Positions 51,141 to 58,741 of a DNA stretch of 64,000 nucleotides are shown here, piece after piece. The DNA comes from Chlamydiales bacterium (GTDB lineage Bacteria > Chlamydiota > Chlamydiia > Chlamydiales > JAAKFR01). The translations under genes and the position numbers were made by a program. The DNA is taken from NCBI GenBank assembly GCA_024233495.1, contig JACKPM010000001.1, positions 186,001-250,000 of the forward strand, in the 5' to 3' direction. The notes below the pieces were generated by a model, which saw nothing but the letters and a program-made list of their open reading frames with translations, searched no databases and was not told where the DNA came from. How positions within the stretch are numbered: the first letter of the stretch is position 1; every line of letters begins with the position of its first letter.

Positions 51141-52172
51141 TCACCAAAACCAACCCTTTGCTTTTACAAAAGTGAGCATGCGCGCTCCGCATTGTGCTAC
51201 ATTTTCTCCATTTTCAGGAGTGACGCATACGAGCAGTTTGCTATCCATGCTAAGCGCTAAGATAGCTTCTACTCGTCGGGCAAGATTTTGAACCGCAATC
51301 TCATTTGGCAAGCTCTTTTTCCAATCAGCGTAGCTCATCAGACCATAAGCAATTGTCAGGCTGTTTTTTCCAAGCACAACAGATATGATCGTTTGTCCTT
51401 CGTAAAAATCTTTAATGTGTGCAGCTGCTTGAGGCATAATTGTGCTCCATTCAACTGCACCCCCCTCACCTGGTTGAATCCCCATCGTCTGGCAGTAAGT
51501 GAGATGAGAAGCATCACAAGCTTGATGCAGATGAAAATCACAATTGGGACAAATCGTCTCAGCTGCCCTATTGCACACAGTGCAGAGCCCAGGCGTCCAT
51601 TTGCCCTCTCCATACACAACCAACTTTGCAACCTCTTCTACAATGTCATAGTCTTCTCTATCATTATTGGACCCACCCGAAGCTGCAGCTTGGGGAGGAG
51701 ATGCGGGGTTAGGCAGGGATAAGGGAGAGGCTGGAGCCTCTGATGCCTTCTGCAAGACAACGATCTGACGGCATGAATCCGGGGCATTGTGTTGTGTAAG
51801 GAGCACACAAAAGCGACCATCCTCTTGACAATACTCCATTATCATTTGCGCCATTGTTATTTGGAGGCTATTGTCTGAAACCTTTCTTTGATTTTGCTCT
51901 TCAATCTGAGAAATTCTCCAAGATTCATTGAAATAGACAATGACCGCTTTTTCTGAAAATAGGTGTGTAAGCTTTTCTAAGCAAAGAGCTAAAGGTACGC
52001 CTACACCTGTATGGGTCACACTTTTTCTGCAATTGTGCTCAGTTTCTATATGTTGTTTGCAGAAGGCATGGAGACGACAAAGGGCACAAAACGTCACATC
52101 ATCTTGACTCTCACATCCGGGAAAAAGACAAGGTTGATGATAGTAAGTTGTGGATGCTGCGGCTGCTGCCAT
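51141..52172 (-). CDS. Protein with two B-box-like zinc modules
   Basis: 343 residues, apparently a duplicated module. Module 1: zinc cluster C15, C20, C29, C32, C38, H41, H46 (CLFPGCESQDDVTFCALC, HAFCKQHIETEH), followed by a globular part ending YCQEDGRFCVLLTQHN. A Pro/Ala/Ser linker near 145-170. Module 2: CTVCNRAAETICPNC with HLHQAC and later LVCVTPENGENVAQC. The Cys/His spacing resembles eukaryotic B-box (TRIM) fingers. No signal peptide; the Ala/Ser-rich start suits type III export. It may mimic host ubiquitin-system or scaffold proteins; this is inference. Paralogue next door. Confidence 0.7.
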   Translation of the reverse strand: MAAAAASTTYYHQPCLFPGCESQDDVTFCALCRLHAFCKQHIETEHNCRKSVTHTGVGVPLALCLEKLTHLFSEKAVIVYFNESWRISQIEEQNQRKVSDNSLQITMAQMIMEYCQEDGRFCVLLTQHNAPDSCRQIVVLQKASEAPASPLSLPNPASPPQAAASGGSNNDREDYDIVEEVAKLVVYGEGKWTPGLCTVCNRAAETICPNCDFHLHQACDASHLTYCQTMGIQPGEGGAVEWSTIMPQAAAHIKDFYEGQTIISVVLGKNSLTIAYGLMSYADWKKSLPNEIAVQNLARRVEAILALSMDSKLLVCVTPENGENVAQCGARMLTFVKAKGWFW

Positions 52173-52243
52173 TGAGATCTCCTGTTTATGAAAGTTGTGT
52201 AAAGGATCCTAAAAAAAGAGAGTATTTTCCGAAAGCAAAAGTT

Positions 52244-52669
52244 TTAGCGCCTTGCTTGAAGGACTAGGAGTTGAGCCTTTTCTGAGCGCCCTGTCACGAG
52301 CACGCAAACACGTCCTTCCTCTTTGCAGTATGAATCCATTACTCGCTTCATCATCTTGTGCACACAACTCGAGCTAAGCTGAGTCGTAGAGACCCACCTA
52401 GCGTTCTGAAATTCCTTTCCACGGTAGTGCATGATAAGTCCTTTTTGTTTGGGCTCTTCGCGGTGAATATCGCCAGCAATCCATCCGTAAAGCCCACTAG
52501 GACTAACCTGAAAGGAGGATGGCTTACACGCATGCGAACAGCCGGCACAGTGTGTAGCAATGTGGCACCGTGCACACACATCAACGCGCTCTTCTGTTTG
52601 GCCACATTCTAAACAGACAGGCACATAAGCTATTTGGGCAAAGGCGATATAGGAAGGGACTGTATCCAT
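52244..52669 (-). CDS. Single-module B-box-like zinc protein
   Basis: 141 residues. The zinc cluster CLECGQTEERVDVCARC with HCAGCSHAC at residues 19-48 matches the B-box-like cluster of the larger neighbour. The rest (LIMHYRGKEFQNARWVSTTQ, VMDSYCKEEGRVCVLVTGRS) aligns with IVYFNESWRISQIEEQ and MEYCQEDGRFCVLLTQHN of module 1. So this is one module of the same family. It lies 71 bp upstream of the bigger gene on the same strand. Function unknown; effector-like by composition. Confidence 0.68.
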   Translation of the reverse strand: MDTVPSYIAFAQIAYVPVCLECGQTEERVDVCARCHIATHCAGCSHACKPSSFQVSPSGLYGWIAGDIHREEPKQKGLIMHYRGKEFQNARWVSTTQLSSSCVHKMMKRVMDSYCKEEGRVCVLVTGRSEKAQLLVLQARR

Positions 52670-52757
52670 TAAAATACCATCACTTTGAAATATTGATCTA
52701 GGATTACCATAGCTTCTCCTCTTTTTGTAAAGGGAGTGTAAAAGAAGGAAGGTGTTT

Positions 52758-53900
52758 CTAAAAAGCTATATTTTCAGAGTCGAGCACAATCATCCGCTCC
52801 ATGATGTTGGCAAGTTCGCGAATATTTCCGGGAAAGTCATACGCTAAAAGCTTCTTTTCAGTTACTTTAGAGAGCTTCTTTGGTGAGCGTTTGTTTTCTG
52901 CAGAAAACTTTTCGAGGAAGTAGTGCGCAAGCGGAAGAATGTCCTCTTTTCGCTCACGCAGCGGTGGGAGTTTAAGGGGCACAACGTTGAGGCGGTAGTA
53001 GAGGTCTTCGCGCAAGATGTTTGCTTGCAGCGCCTCTTTTAGGTCGCGGTTTGAGGTGGCAATGAGACGGATGTCAACATGCACAGAGCGGCTTCCTCCA
53101 ACACGTTCGAACTCTTGTTCTTGAATCACACGGAGCAGTTTGGGCTGCAAGTTAAGCGGGATTTCAGTGACTTCATCGAGAAGAAGTGTTCCTTTGTCTG
53201 CAAGTTCAAAGCGCCCCACCCGTTTGTTGTTGGCTCCAGTAAAAGCGCCTTTTTCATGTCCAAAAAACTCTGACTCGATCAGTGTATCAGGAACAGCAGC
53301 GCAGTTGACACGGATATAGGGGCTTTGTGCACGCAAAGAGTGAGCGTGGATCGCTCCTGCGATCACCTCTTTTCCTGTGCCCGACTCTCCTTGAATGAAA
53401 ACACTCGCATTGCTCTTCGCAATTTTGGCTACCTCATCCAAGATCTTTTTCATGGTGGGGCTATTTGCAATAATGCGGCTTTTAGATTTCTCATCGAGTT
53501 GCTCGCGCAAGTAGATGTTTTCGTGCACCAGTTGCAAGTGCTCTTTCCCTTTTTTAATGAGCGCTTCCAGTGAATCGAAGGTGAAGGGTTTGAGAATGTA
53601 GTGAAAGGCGCCAAGTTGCATTGCTTCTACGGCGTTTTCAATTGTGCCGTGCGCGGTCATCACAAGCGAGAGAGTTTGGGGGGAGAGTTCACGCGTCTTG
53701 CGCACCACATCGAGACCAGTCACATCGGGCATCTTCATATCTGTGATCACAAGGTCATAGCTGTTTTTCAGCAGATGCGCAAATGCCTCTTTTCCATTCT
53801 CAGCGATGTCGACAGCGTATCCCTTGCGCTTAAGAGCCTCTTCCAAAAACTTCCGCATCAGTGGCTCATCATCCACAACTAATATTTTTTCAATCGTCAT
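52758..53900 (-). CDS. ctcC: Sigma-54-dependent response regulator CtcC
   Basis: NtrC-type activator of sigma-54 RNA polymerase. 380 residues. Receiver domain 1-120 with D8/D9 (VVDDE), phospho-acceptor in LVITDMKMPD and KPF; AAA+ domain with Walker A GESGTGKE near 174, sigma-54 contact loop GAFTGA, Walker B GTLLLDEVTEIP, and the arginine-finger region. The protein ends right after the AAA+ helical lid (NIRELANIMERMIVLDSENI) with no HTH domain, as in chlamydial CtcC. 4-bp overlap with its kinase. Confidence 0.94.
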   Translation of the reverse strand: MTIEKILVVDDEPLMRKFLEEALKRKGYAVDIAENGKEAFAHLLKNSYDLVITDMKMPDVTGLDVVRKTRELSPQTLSLVMTAHGTIENAVEAMQLGAFHYILKPFTFDSLEALIKKGKEHLQLVHENIYLREQLDEKSKSRIIANSPTMKKILDEVAKIAKSNASVFIQGESGTGKEVIAGAIHAHSLRAQSPYIRVNCAAVPDTLIESEFFGHEKGAFTGANNKRVGRFELADKGTLLLDEVTEIPLNLQPKLLRVIQEQEFERVGGSRSVHVDIRLIATSNRDLKEALQANILREDLYYRLNVVPLKLPPLRERKEDILPLAHYFLEKFSAENKRSPKKLSKVTEKKLLAYDFPGNIRELANIMERMIVLDSENIAF

Positions 53901-54895
53901 AACTTCACTCTAAATGTTGTGCCTTTTCCCTCTTCTGACTCCACTTCAATGGTGCCGCCGTGCGCGGTAATCACCTTTTGCGCTTCCACAAGGCCGAGTC
54001 CTGTGCCTTTTGTCTTGGTGGTGAAAAAGGGCGTGAAGATCTTTTTCTTCACATCCTCGCACATTCCGGGGCCTTCGTCTCTAATCTCAACGATCGCTCC
54101 TTTCTTCACAATGATTTTGACCTCCCCAGCAGCTTCCAGCCCATTGCGGATAATGTTGAGGAGTGCGAGCTGAAGTCGTTCTCCATCAGCGCTGATCTTC
54201 AAAGAGGGGGGAGCATTGATCGTGCACGTACCTGCAGAGAGTGCGGCTGACTTCTTCACCAGGTCAACTAAATCGCATTCCCGAAAGTGGAGTCGCACCT
54301 CTCGCGTATATTCCAATATATTTGAGACAAGAGAGTTGAGTGTGCGTGTCCCCTCAATAATGTGTGCGATCATTGCTTGGTGTGAGCTTTCCTGAATGTC
54401 ATCTGCCAAGAGGGAAGCAAATCCTTCAATGCCACCAAGAGGATTGCGGATCTCGTGAGCTAACGTGGCAGCCATCTCGCCTAATTCTTTCAACCGGTCG
54501 TTACGCTGTACACTCTTTTCTAATTGAGTCATCTCAGTGCGGTCGCGGATTAATACGATTAATCCGTCGGAAAAAGAGGCAGTCACTTCCACCTCCCTTT
54601 CATCGAGTGAGAGTAACACCCTATGCTGGCTCTCCGATTCTAGTGCCCCGCTCATTGAAAATCCGAAGAGGGAGTCTTCAAAGTGATTCCAAAAAGGAGT
54701 CTCTACAACCCGCTCTTTTTTTACCTTAAGTAAGCTTTCCATCGCAGGATTGATCAAGGAGATCTCTCCTTTTGGAGTGAGATAGAGGATGCCCTCTGGT
54801 AAAGAGGTGAGCACAAGGTGGGAAACTTCGAGGCGGCTAGAGAGATGTTGTACTTTGCTTTCGAGTTCGAGAAAAAGGGCGCGTAGATCACTCAT
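53897..54895 (-). CDS. ctcB: Sensor histidine kinase CtcB
   Basis: Cytosolic partner kinase of CtcC. 332 residues, no membrane segment. A coiled start, a PAS-like domain (about 20-125, SLPEGILYLTPKGEISLINPAMES), H-box LAHEIRNPLGGIEGFASLL near 147, N-box LNIIRNGLEAA, G boxes EIRDEGPGM and TKTKGTGLGLVEAQKVI. Chlamydial CtcB/CtcC control sigma-54 genes late in development. Overlaps the upstream coiled-coil gene by 8 bp. Confidence 0.94.
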   Translation of the reverse strand: MSDLRALFLELESKVQHLSSRLEVSHLVLTSLPEGILYLTPKGEISLINPAMESLLKVKKERVVETPFWNHFEDSLFGFSMSGALESESQHRVLLSLDEREVEVTASFSDGLIVLIRDRTEMTQLEKSVQRNDRLKELGEMAATLAHEIRNPLGGIEGFASLLADDIQESSHQAMIAHIIEGTRTLNSLVSNILEYTREVRLHFRECDLVDLVKKSAALSAGTCTINAPPSLKISADGERLQLALLNIIRNGLEAAGEVKIIVKKGAIVEIRDEGPGMCEDVKKKIFTPFFTTKTKGTGLGLVEAQKVITAHGGTIEVESEEGKGTTFRVKL

Positions 54896-55196
54896 TGCCT
54901 AGTAATTTCTTCCTTGCCCTTTGCACTTGTGAATCCAGGTGGAGAATCTTCTCTACCACCGTCCTTGTTTTTTCAAGCTCCTCGGTCACCTCCTGCGAGA
55001 GGTTATGGAGCTTAGCTTTGAAGGGAGAGAGCTCGTAGTCAATCTCATCGATGCAGGAAAGGAGCACTTTCTTTTGCTCTAAAACAGAAATCCAGTCGGG
55101 CACTGGGAGATACTCCTCGTCCTCGGAGAGGTCGAGGATGGCCTCGAAGAACCCTCGTTTTTTTTGGAGGAGGTGTAAAAGCTTTTCTTCGCTCAT
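54888..55196 (-). CDS. Small coiled-coil protein upstream of ctcB
   Basis: 102 residues from MSEEKLLHLLQKKRGFFEAI, two helical heptad segments (LEQKKVLLSCIDEIDYELSP, TEELEKTRTVVEKILHLDSQ). No known domain, but the FlgN/secretion-chaperone-like size and composition are notable. It precedes ctcB as the hypothetical CT466 does in Chlamydia, and overlap with ctcB (8 bp) implies co-translation. Might feed a signal to CtcB; that is a guess. Confidence 0.65.
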   Translation of the reverse strand: MSEEKLLHLLQKKRGFFEAILDLSEDEEYLPVPDWISVLEQKKVLLSCIDEIDYELSPFKAKLHNLSQEVTEELEKTRTVVEKILHLDSQVQRARKKLLGNE

Positions 55197-55267
55197 CCCC
55201 TCTAACATATCCAGGCGCGAATAAAGAGCAAGTGGAGTTTATTTTCTGAGGAAGAGCAAAAAACATT

Positions 55268-55295
55268 TTGAAAATTCTTCTTGATGAGATATTAA
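55268..55295 (+). promoter_or_regulatory. Candidate promoter of the EEP gene
   Basis: TTGAAA (55268-55273), 16-bp spacer, TATTAA (55290-55295). The start would be near 55302, leaving a 26-nt leader with AGGAGGA before the ATG at 55328. Confidence 0.4.
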
Positions 55296-55327
55296 TTATT
55301 TTCAGCCCACTTAGGAGGACTCTTTTT

Positions 55328-56338
55328 ATGAATCAATGCAGTTCCGGTCCAAGTCTAGAAGGAAGCAACGTGTGCCCACCCGGTTTGTCACATGCACAAA
55401 ATAAGTACACAGTCGTTTCTTGGAATGTGGGCACGATTCGGGATTTTGCGCGCATGTGCTTTGTAGAACAACGTAAAAGAGATCATGGGATTGGCCATGC
55501 ACAACAGGAGTACAGAAGAAAAGAGGAAGCCTATGTGAAAGCGGTAGGAGATTTAAGGGTAAATATGCATTTCGCTCCGCCAGATAAAAGTGAGGCTGCT
55601 AGGCAAAGCCTCAATCGGAAGATGGGTGCGCATCGGTATGTTGACTCTGAGGGACTACAGAGACGCTCACAGTTGTTTCAGCGAAGCTTTTCCCAATTAG
55701 GGAATCCCGATATCATTTGCCTTCAAGAGGCTTGGCAGCTAGAAGATTACGTGCTGAGATCTATACTACCCCCGGGGTACGCGTTTTCTCGCAAGAGTGG
55801 GGATGATGGTGTGGTTGTTTGGAATTCTGCGAAATTTGACATGGCACAATGTGTAGATGTGACCTACGCATCCAATCGCAATCCAAGTACAATCATCATT
55901 TTGAAAGCGCGTGATAGCAGTGCGACGATTTGCGTTGCAAGTGCACATCTTGCAGGGTTTTCGTTAGCTTTTGGAGAGGAAGGGGCAAAAGGGGTTGAAG
56001 AGGGTGACCTTCAGATTGAAGCTGACCTAAAAACGATGGCAACTACAAGAGCTGACTTATACCTCTATGCGGGCGATCTGAATACGCCATCGGCTCTATA
56101 TTCCCGAAGGCATGAAATTGCTAAAGGGAGAGGCTATGTTTTTGATACAGCTGAAGAGCCCACAGTGTATGATTTCAACTTGAGGCGAGAGGATGGGATC
56201 ACTTCTATGCCTGTCCGTCTTGACTACATCTGTGCAAAAGGCGGGAAAGTTGAACCAAGACCACTTGAGGGGGTGCACTTAGATAACTTCAATCGTCCCT
56301 CAGACCATATCCCCATTTCTGCAGTAGTTTCGTTCTAA
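55328..56338 (+). CDS. Endonuclease/exonuclease/phosphatase-fold protein
   Basis: 336 residues from the ATG at 55328, set by a strong AGGAGGA site 9 nt upstream. EEP active-site motifs in order: TVVSWNVGT (Asn), IICLQEAW (Glu), CVASAHLAGF, LYLYAGDLNTP (Asp-Asn), VRLDYICAKG and PSDHIPISAVV (terminal Asp-His). The family includes DNases, inositol-polyphosphate phosphatases and sphingomyelinases, and the substrate is not clear. A Ser/Pro/Gly-rich N terminus without Sec signal would suit type III secretion. Single-gene unit. Confidence 0.82.
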   Translation: MNQCSSGPSLEGSNVCPPGLSHAQNKYTVVSWNVGTIRDFARMCFVEQRKRDHGIGHAQQEYRRKEEAYVKAVGDLRVNMHFAPPDKSEAARQSLNRKMGAHRYVDSEGLQRRSQLFQRSFSQLGNPDIICLQEAWQLEDYVLRSILPPGYAFSRKSGDDGVVVWNSAKFDMAQCVDVTYASNRNPSTIIILKARDSSATICVASAHLAGFSLAFGEEGAKGVEEGDLQIEADLKTMATTRADLYLYAGDLNTPSALYSRRHEIAKGRGYVFDTAEEPTVYDFNLRREDGITSMPVRLDYICAKGGKVEPRPLEGVHLDNFNRPSDHIPISAVVSF

Positions 56339-56343
56339 AAAAA

Positions 56344-56371
56344 AGACGTTTTTCGGTTAAGAAAAACGTCT
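56344..56371 (-). terminator. Intrinsic terminator of tRNA-Leu (minus strand)
   Basis: AGACGTTTTTC, loop GGTTAA, GAAAAACGTCT: an 11-bp perfect stem. On the minus strand it is followed by a run of T (complement of the A-run at 56337-56344) and stands 7 bp downstream of the tRNA. On the plus strand it would end the EEP message but lacks a T-run. Confidence 0.8.
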
Positions 56372-56378
56372 GGGCTTG

Positions 56379-56462
56379 TGCCGATGATTGGACTCGAACC
56401 AACACCTTATTGCTAAGAGCAGATTTTGAGTCTGCCGCGTCTACCAATTCCGCCACATCGGC
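56379..56462 (-). tRNA. tRNA-Leu (CAA)
   Basis: 84 nt on the minus strand, class II. Acceptor GCCGATG/CATCGGC with discriminator A, anticodon stem GCAGA/TCTGC with loop CTCAAAA (CAA), long variable arm TCTTAGCAATAAGG, T-loop GGTTCGAGTCC. Followed by a strong terminator. Confidence 0.97.
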
Positions 56463-56525
56463 ATGGTCAAAAAGGTTAGCCCAAAATCCTCATTTCTCGC
56501 TAGCTTAATTGTGACACCAAGGAGA

Positions 56526-56687
56526 TATAGTCAAATCGGTTGAAAATTTTACAAATTCATACCATTTGGCTTCACCAAAAATCGTGCTCGTTCTCATAGA
56601 CCATAAATGGTCTAAGTCGAACTTTGCGCTTACTTTTGCTTTTCCACCTGCCATGAATTTGTAAAATTTTCAACCGATTTGACTATA
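56526..56687 (+). repeat. Family A palindromic element, copy 5
   Basis: Complete 162-bp copy with both A termini. It has a few more interior substitutions than copies 1-4. It is followed 28 bp later by a half copy of family B; the region 56463-57060 has no intact gene. Confidence 0.92.
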
Positions 56688-56714
56688 AAAGCAAGATTTG
56701 AAATCGAGCAGAGA

Positions 56715-56800
56715 CCAAAGCGCTACTTCCGAGGTTGCGAGGGCGCATTTTGGCAGAAAAGATCCGGCTGACAAAGGAGAAAATTTGACGACACCATCTA
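56715..56800 (-). repeat. Family B element, one arm only
   Basis: From CCAAAGCGCTACTTCCGAGG to TTTGACGACACCATCTA, the right arm in copy-2 orientation; the left arm is lost or too diverged (56688-56714). Confidence 0.85.
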
Positions 56801-57025
56801 GAGAAGGGATTGAGTCGCTTACACCCTAGGGTGCGTATTGTGATCTACTCTCAAGACGATCCATCTTGTGGACAAACTGTGCGGCACCATCACGATCAAG
56901 TGGTCGCATTTGATGAGACAAAAATGCCGTTGCGGTGGACAGCTGGCTCTCTCAAGTACATGAGGGAGGAGCCTGCCAGTGTGGGCGATGCGGGAATAGA
57001 AAAAAAGGTTGAATTCTGCCGATGA
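56801..57025 (+). pseudogene. Truncated coding fragment after a family B arm
   Basis: An open frame of about 74 codons starting at the repeat edge (EKGLSRLHPRVRIVIYSQDD, HHHDQVVAFDETKMPLRWTA, ending FCR-stop). Codon use looks like real coding sequence. No good start or ribosome-binding site; TTG at 56812 is possible. Family not recognised. Likely the 3' remnant of a gene cut by the repeat. Confidence 0.35.
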
Positions 57026-57060
57026 TTGTTTCAATAAGTAAAATAGTATAAAATACTTAT

Positions 57061-57372
57061 ATGAAGTGTGATGGTAGGGCAGGGGTTGCGTTTTTTTTAG
57101 GTGGGTTGGGGGTTTCTACCATTGTGGTGGCGTCGCTCGGCTTGTCGGGTGTGCTTTCGCACAAGACGGCGGGCTGGATCAACTTTGCCCAGACGGTGGT
57201 GACCACTGGAGGGATCGCGACGCCCATTTTAGCGGCATTGGGAGCTTCTGGAGTTGTTCAGGCCAAGATAGGGAATGGCTTTTCCATTGCAGTGGGCGCC
57301 TTCTACATTGCAGCAGCTCTTATCATTTTTAATTCCGAAGATAAGCCTCGCTCAGCTGAGCCTCAAACCTAA
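57061..57372 (+). CDS. Small hydrophobic membrane protein
   Basis: 103 residues with three hydrophobic stretches (about 8-30 VAFFLGGLGVSTIVVASLGL, 40-64, and 70-92 NGFSIAVGAFYIAAALIIF) and a short acidic tail. Unrecognised. Small paired hydrophobic proteins are common among chlamydial Inc candidates, but this one lacks a cytosolic domain. The 3' end overlaps the convergent M15-like gene by 44 bp. TATAAAATAC at 57049-57058 may belong to its promoter. Confidence 0.55.
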   Translation: MKCDGRAGVAFFLGGLGVSTIVVASLGLSGVLSHKTAGWINFAQTVVTTGGIATPILAALGASGVVQAKIGNGFSIAVGAFYIAAALIIFNSEDKPRSAEPQT

Positions 57373-58093
57373 CGGGTTGATTTTTGTCACGATCGTGCCG
57401 CACTTGAATGCCAATGTAAGAGAGTGTGTGCTGGTTGTCTTTATCTCGCCCCTCATCGGGGAGATAGAGTTTGATGAAGACTTCTTTGTTGTACCAAGCA
57501 GGCGTACGCACGTTGAGGTTGTTTTTAGTATACCGTTGAAAGGGTTCTTCATAGTAGCTCTGGAGAATGGGGATAAGCTCTTGGGCATCGACTCCCTCGA
57601 CATAAAAATCAACTTCCGCTCCAATCATGTGTTTTGAGCCAAAGTTGTAGCTGGTGTAGTCGCTATAAGCGTTGTGGGTAGGGCAGCGATGGCCGGTTGT
57701 GATCACGACCCGTTTTTTGGTTTGCGCTTGGATGTAGTTGAGCAGATCGAGGAGGACGGGATAGATGAATTCTTCTCCATCGACAAGGGGTAGTCCGTGC
57801 GTTCCAGAGCAGTCTCTGTAGTAGAACGACTCTTTGCCCTCCCGTTTCTTCTCTACGACATCGTTGAGGGGGTTGCCATTGCAGCGAAAAAACTCTTTCG
57901 TGATGCGAGGATAGCCGCCCACATCTTGTTGTTCCCACGGGTAAGGGGGGCGCTCTTTAGAGACAACAGGGGGTGGGATAAAGAAATATTCGTCGCTTTT
58001 GCGGAAGAGGTATTCGCCTTGTACCTCTTTTTCACACGAAGTGAGCAGCAATAAAAAGGGGAGTATGCTATATTTCAGGGCATGGATCTTCAA
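57329..58093 (-). CDS. Lipoprotein with peptidase M15-like domain
   Basis: About 254 residues. The frame is open far upstream, but a lipoprotein signal (ALKYSILPFLLLLTSC) fixes the start close to it: TTG at 58093 or CTG at 58078, no ATG available. The mature part holds VITTGHRCPTHNAYSDYTSY and SKHMIGAEVDFYV, the zinc-binding H-x6-D motif of M15/DUF882 peptidoglycan peptidases; the second half of the metal site is not obvious. Likely a periplasmic peptidoglycan hydrolase or binding protein. The 5' end overlaps the divergent HAD gene slightly. Confidence 0.65.
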   Translation of the reverse strand: MKIHALKYSILPFLLLLTSCEKEVQGEYLFRKSDEYFFIPPPVVSKERPPYPWEQQDVGGYPRITKEFFRCNGNPLNDVVEKKREGKESFYYRDCSGTHGLPLVDGEEFIYPVLLDLLNYIQAQTKKRVVITTGHRCPTHNAYSDYTSYNFGSKHMIGAEVDFYVEGVDAQELIPILQSYYEEPFQRYTKNNLNVRTPAWYNKEVFIKLYLPDEGRDKDNQHTLSYIGIQVRHDRDKNQPVRFEAQLSEAYLRN

Positions 58094-58741
58094 GAGTATC
58101 AGCTTGTCCTTTTTGATTTCGACGGCGTGCTTGTGGACACCGAGGCGCTTCACTTCGAGGCCTACAAGCAAATGTGTGCGAAAAGAGGGATTTCTCTCAA
58201 GTGGGATGAACACGAATATGCACAATTTGCACTCTACAGCGCATATGGTTTGAGAAAGGCGCTTGTTGCTGAGTACCCACAACTGCGCGAAGTGAAATGG
58301 GAGACGCTCTACCAAGAGAAGAAAGAAGCGTATCACGAGTTAATTTCAAAGCATGTTGAACTCATGCCAGGAGTACAGCCGCTGCTAGAGGAGTTAGCAG
58401 GAAGGCAGATGTGCGTTGTAACGCACTCACCACGTGCACAAATCGAGCGCATCCGAGAGATGCATCCTATTTTGCAAACAATTCCAAGATGGATTACACG
58501 AGAAGATTATGAAGAGCCAAAGCCGAGCTCAGAGTGCTATTTAAAAGCAATTGAGTTGCATGAGCCTGTGGAAAAGATTGTGGGTTTTGAGGATTCGCCA
58601 CGTGGATTGACTGCGCTTTTAGGAACACGGGCAAAAGGGATCTTAGTTACGTCCGTGCTACCACAAGAGGAGATTGCGCGTCTGCGCAAGGAGATGCCTC
58701 CTTTTGAGCACATCCAGAGCTTTGATAGTGTACTTGCATAA
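58082..58741 (+). CDS. HAD-superfamily phosphatase
   Basis: 219 residues. Motif I LVLFDFDGVLVDTEALHFEA (nucleophile Asp near residue 14), motif II CVVTHSPRAQ, motif III/IV KPSSECYLKAIELH and VGFEDSPRGL. Cap domain between 20 and 85 places it near beta-phosphoglucomutase/phosphoglycolate phosphatase types; substrate unknown. Position agrees with CT464 before truA. Its last 95 bp overlap the convergent truA, unusually long. Confidence 0.88.
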   Translation: MDLQEYQLVLFDFDGVLVDTEALHFEAYKQMCAKRGISLKWDEHEYAQFALYSAYGLRKALVAEYPQLREVKWETLYQEKKEAYHELISKHVELMPGVQPLLEELAGRQMCVVTHSPRAQIERIREMHPILQTIPRWITREDYEEPKPSSECYLKAIELHEPVEKIVGFEDSPRGLTALLGTRAKGILVTSVLPQEEIARLRKEMPPFEHIQSFDSVLA

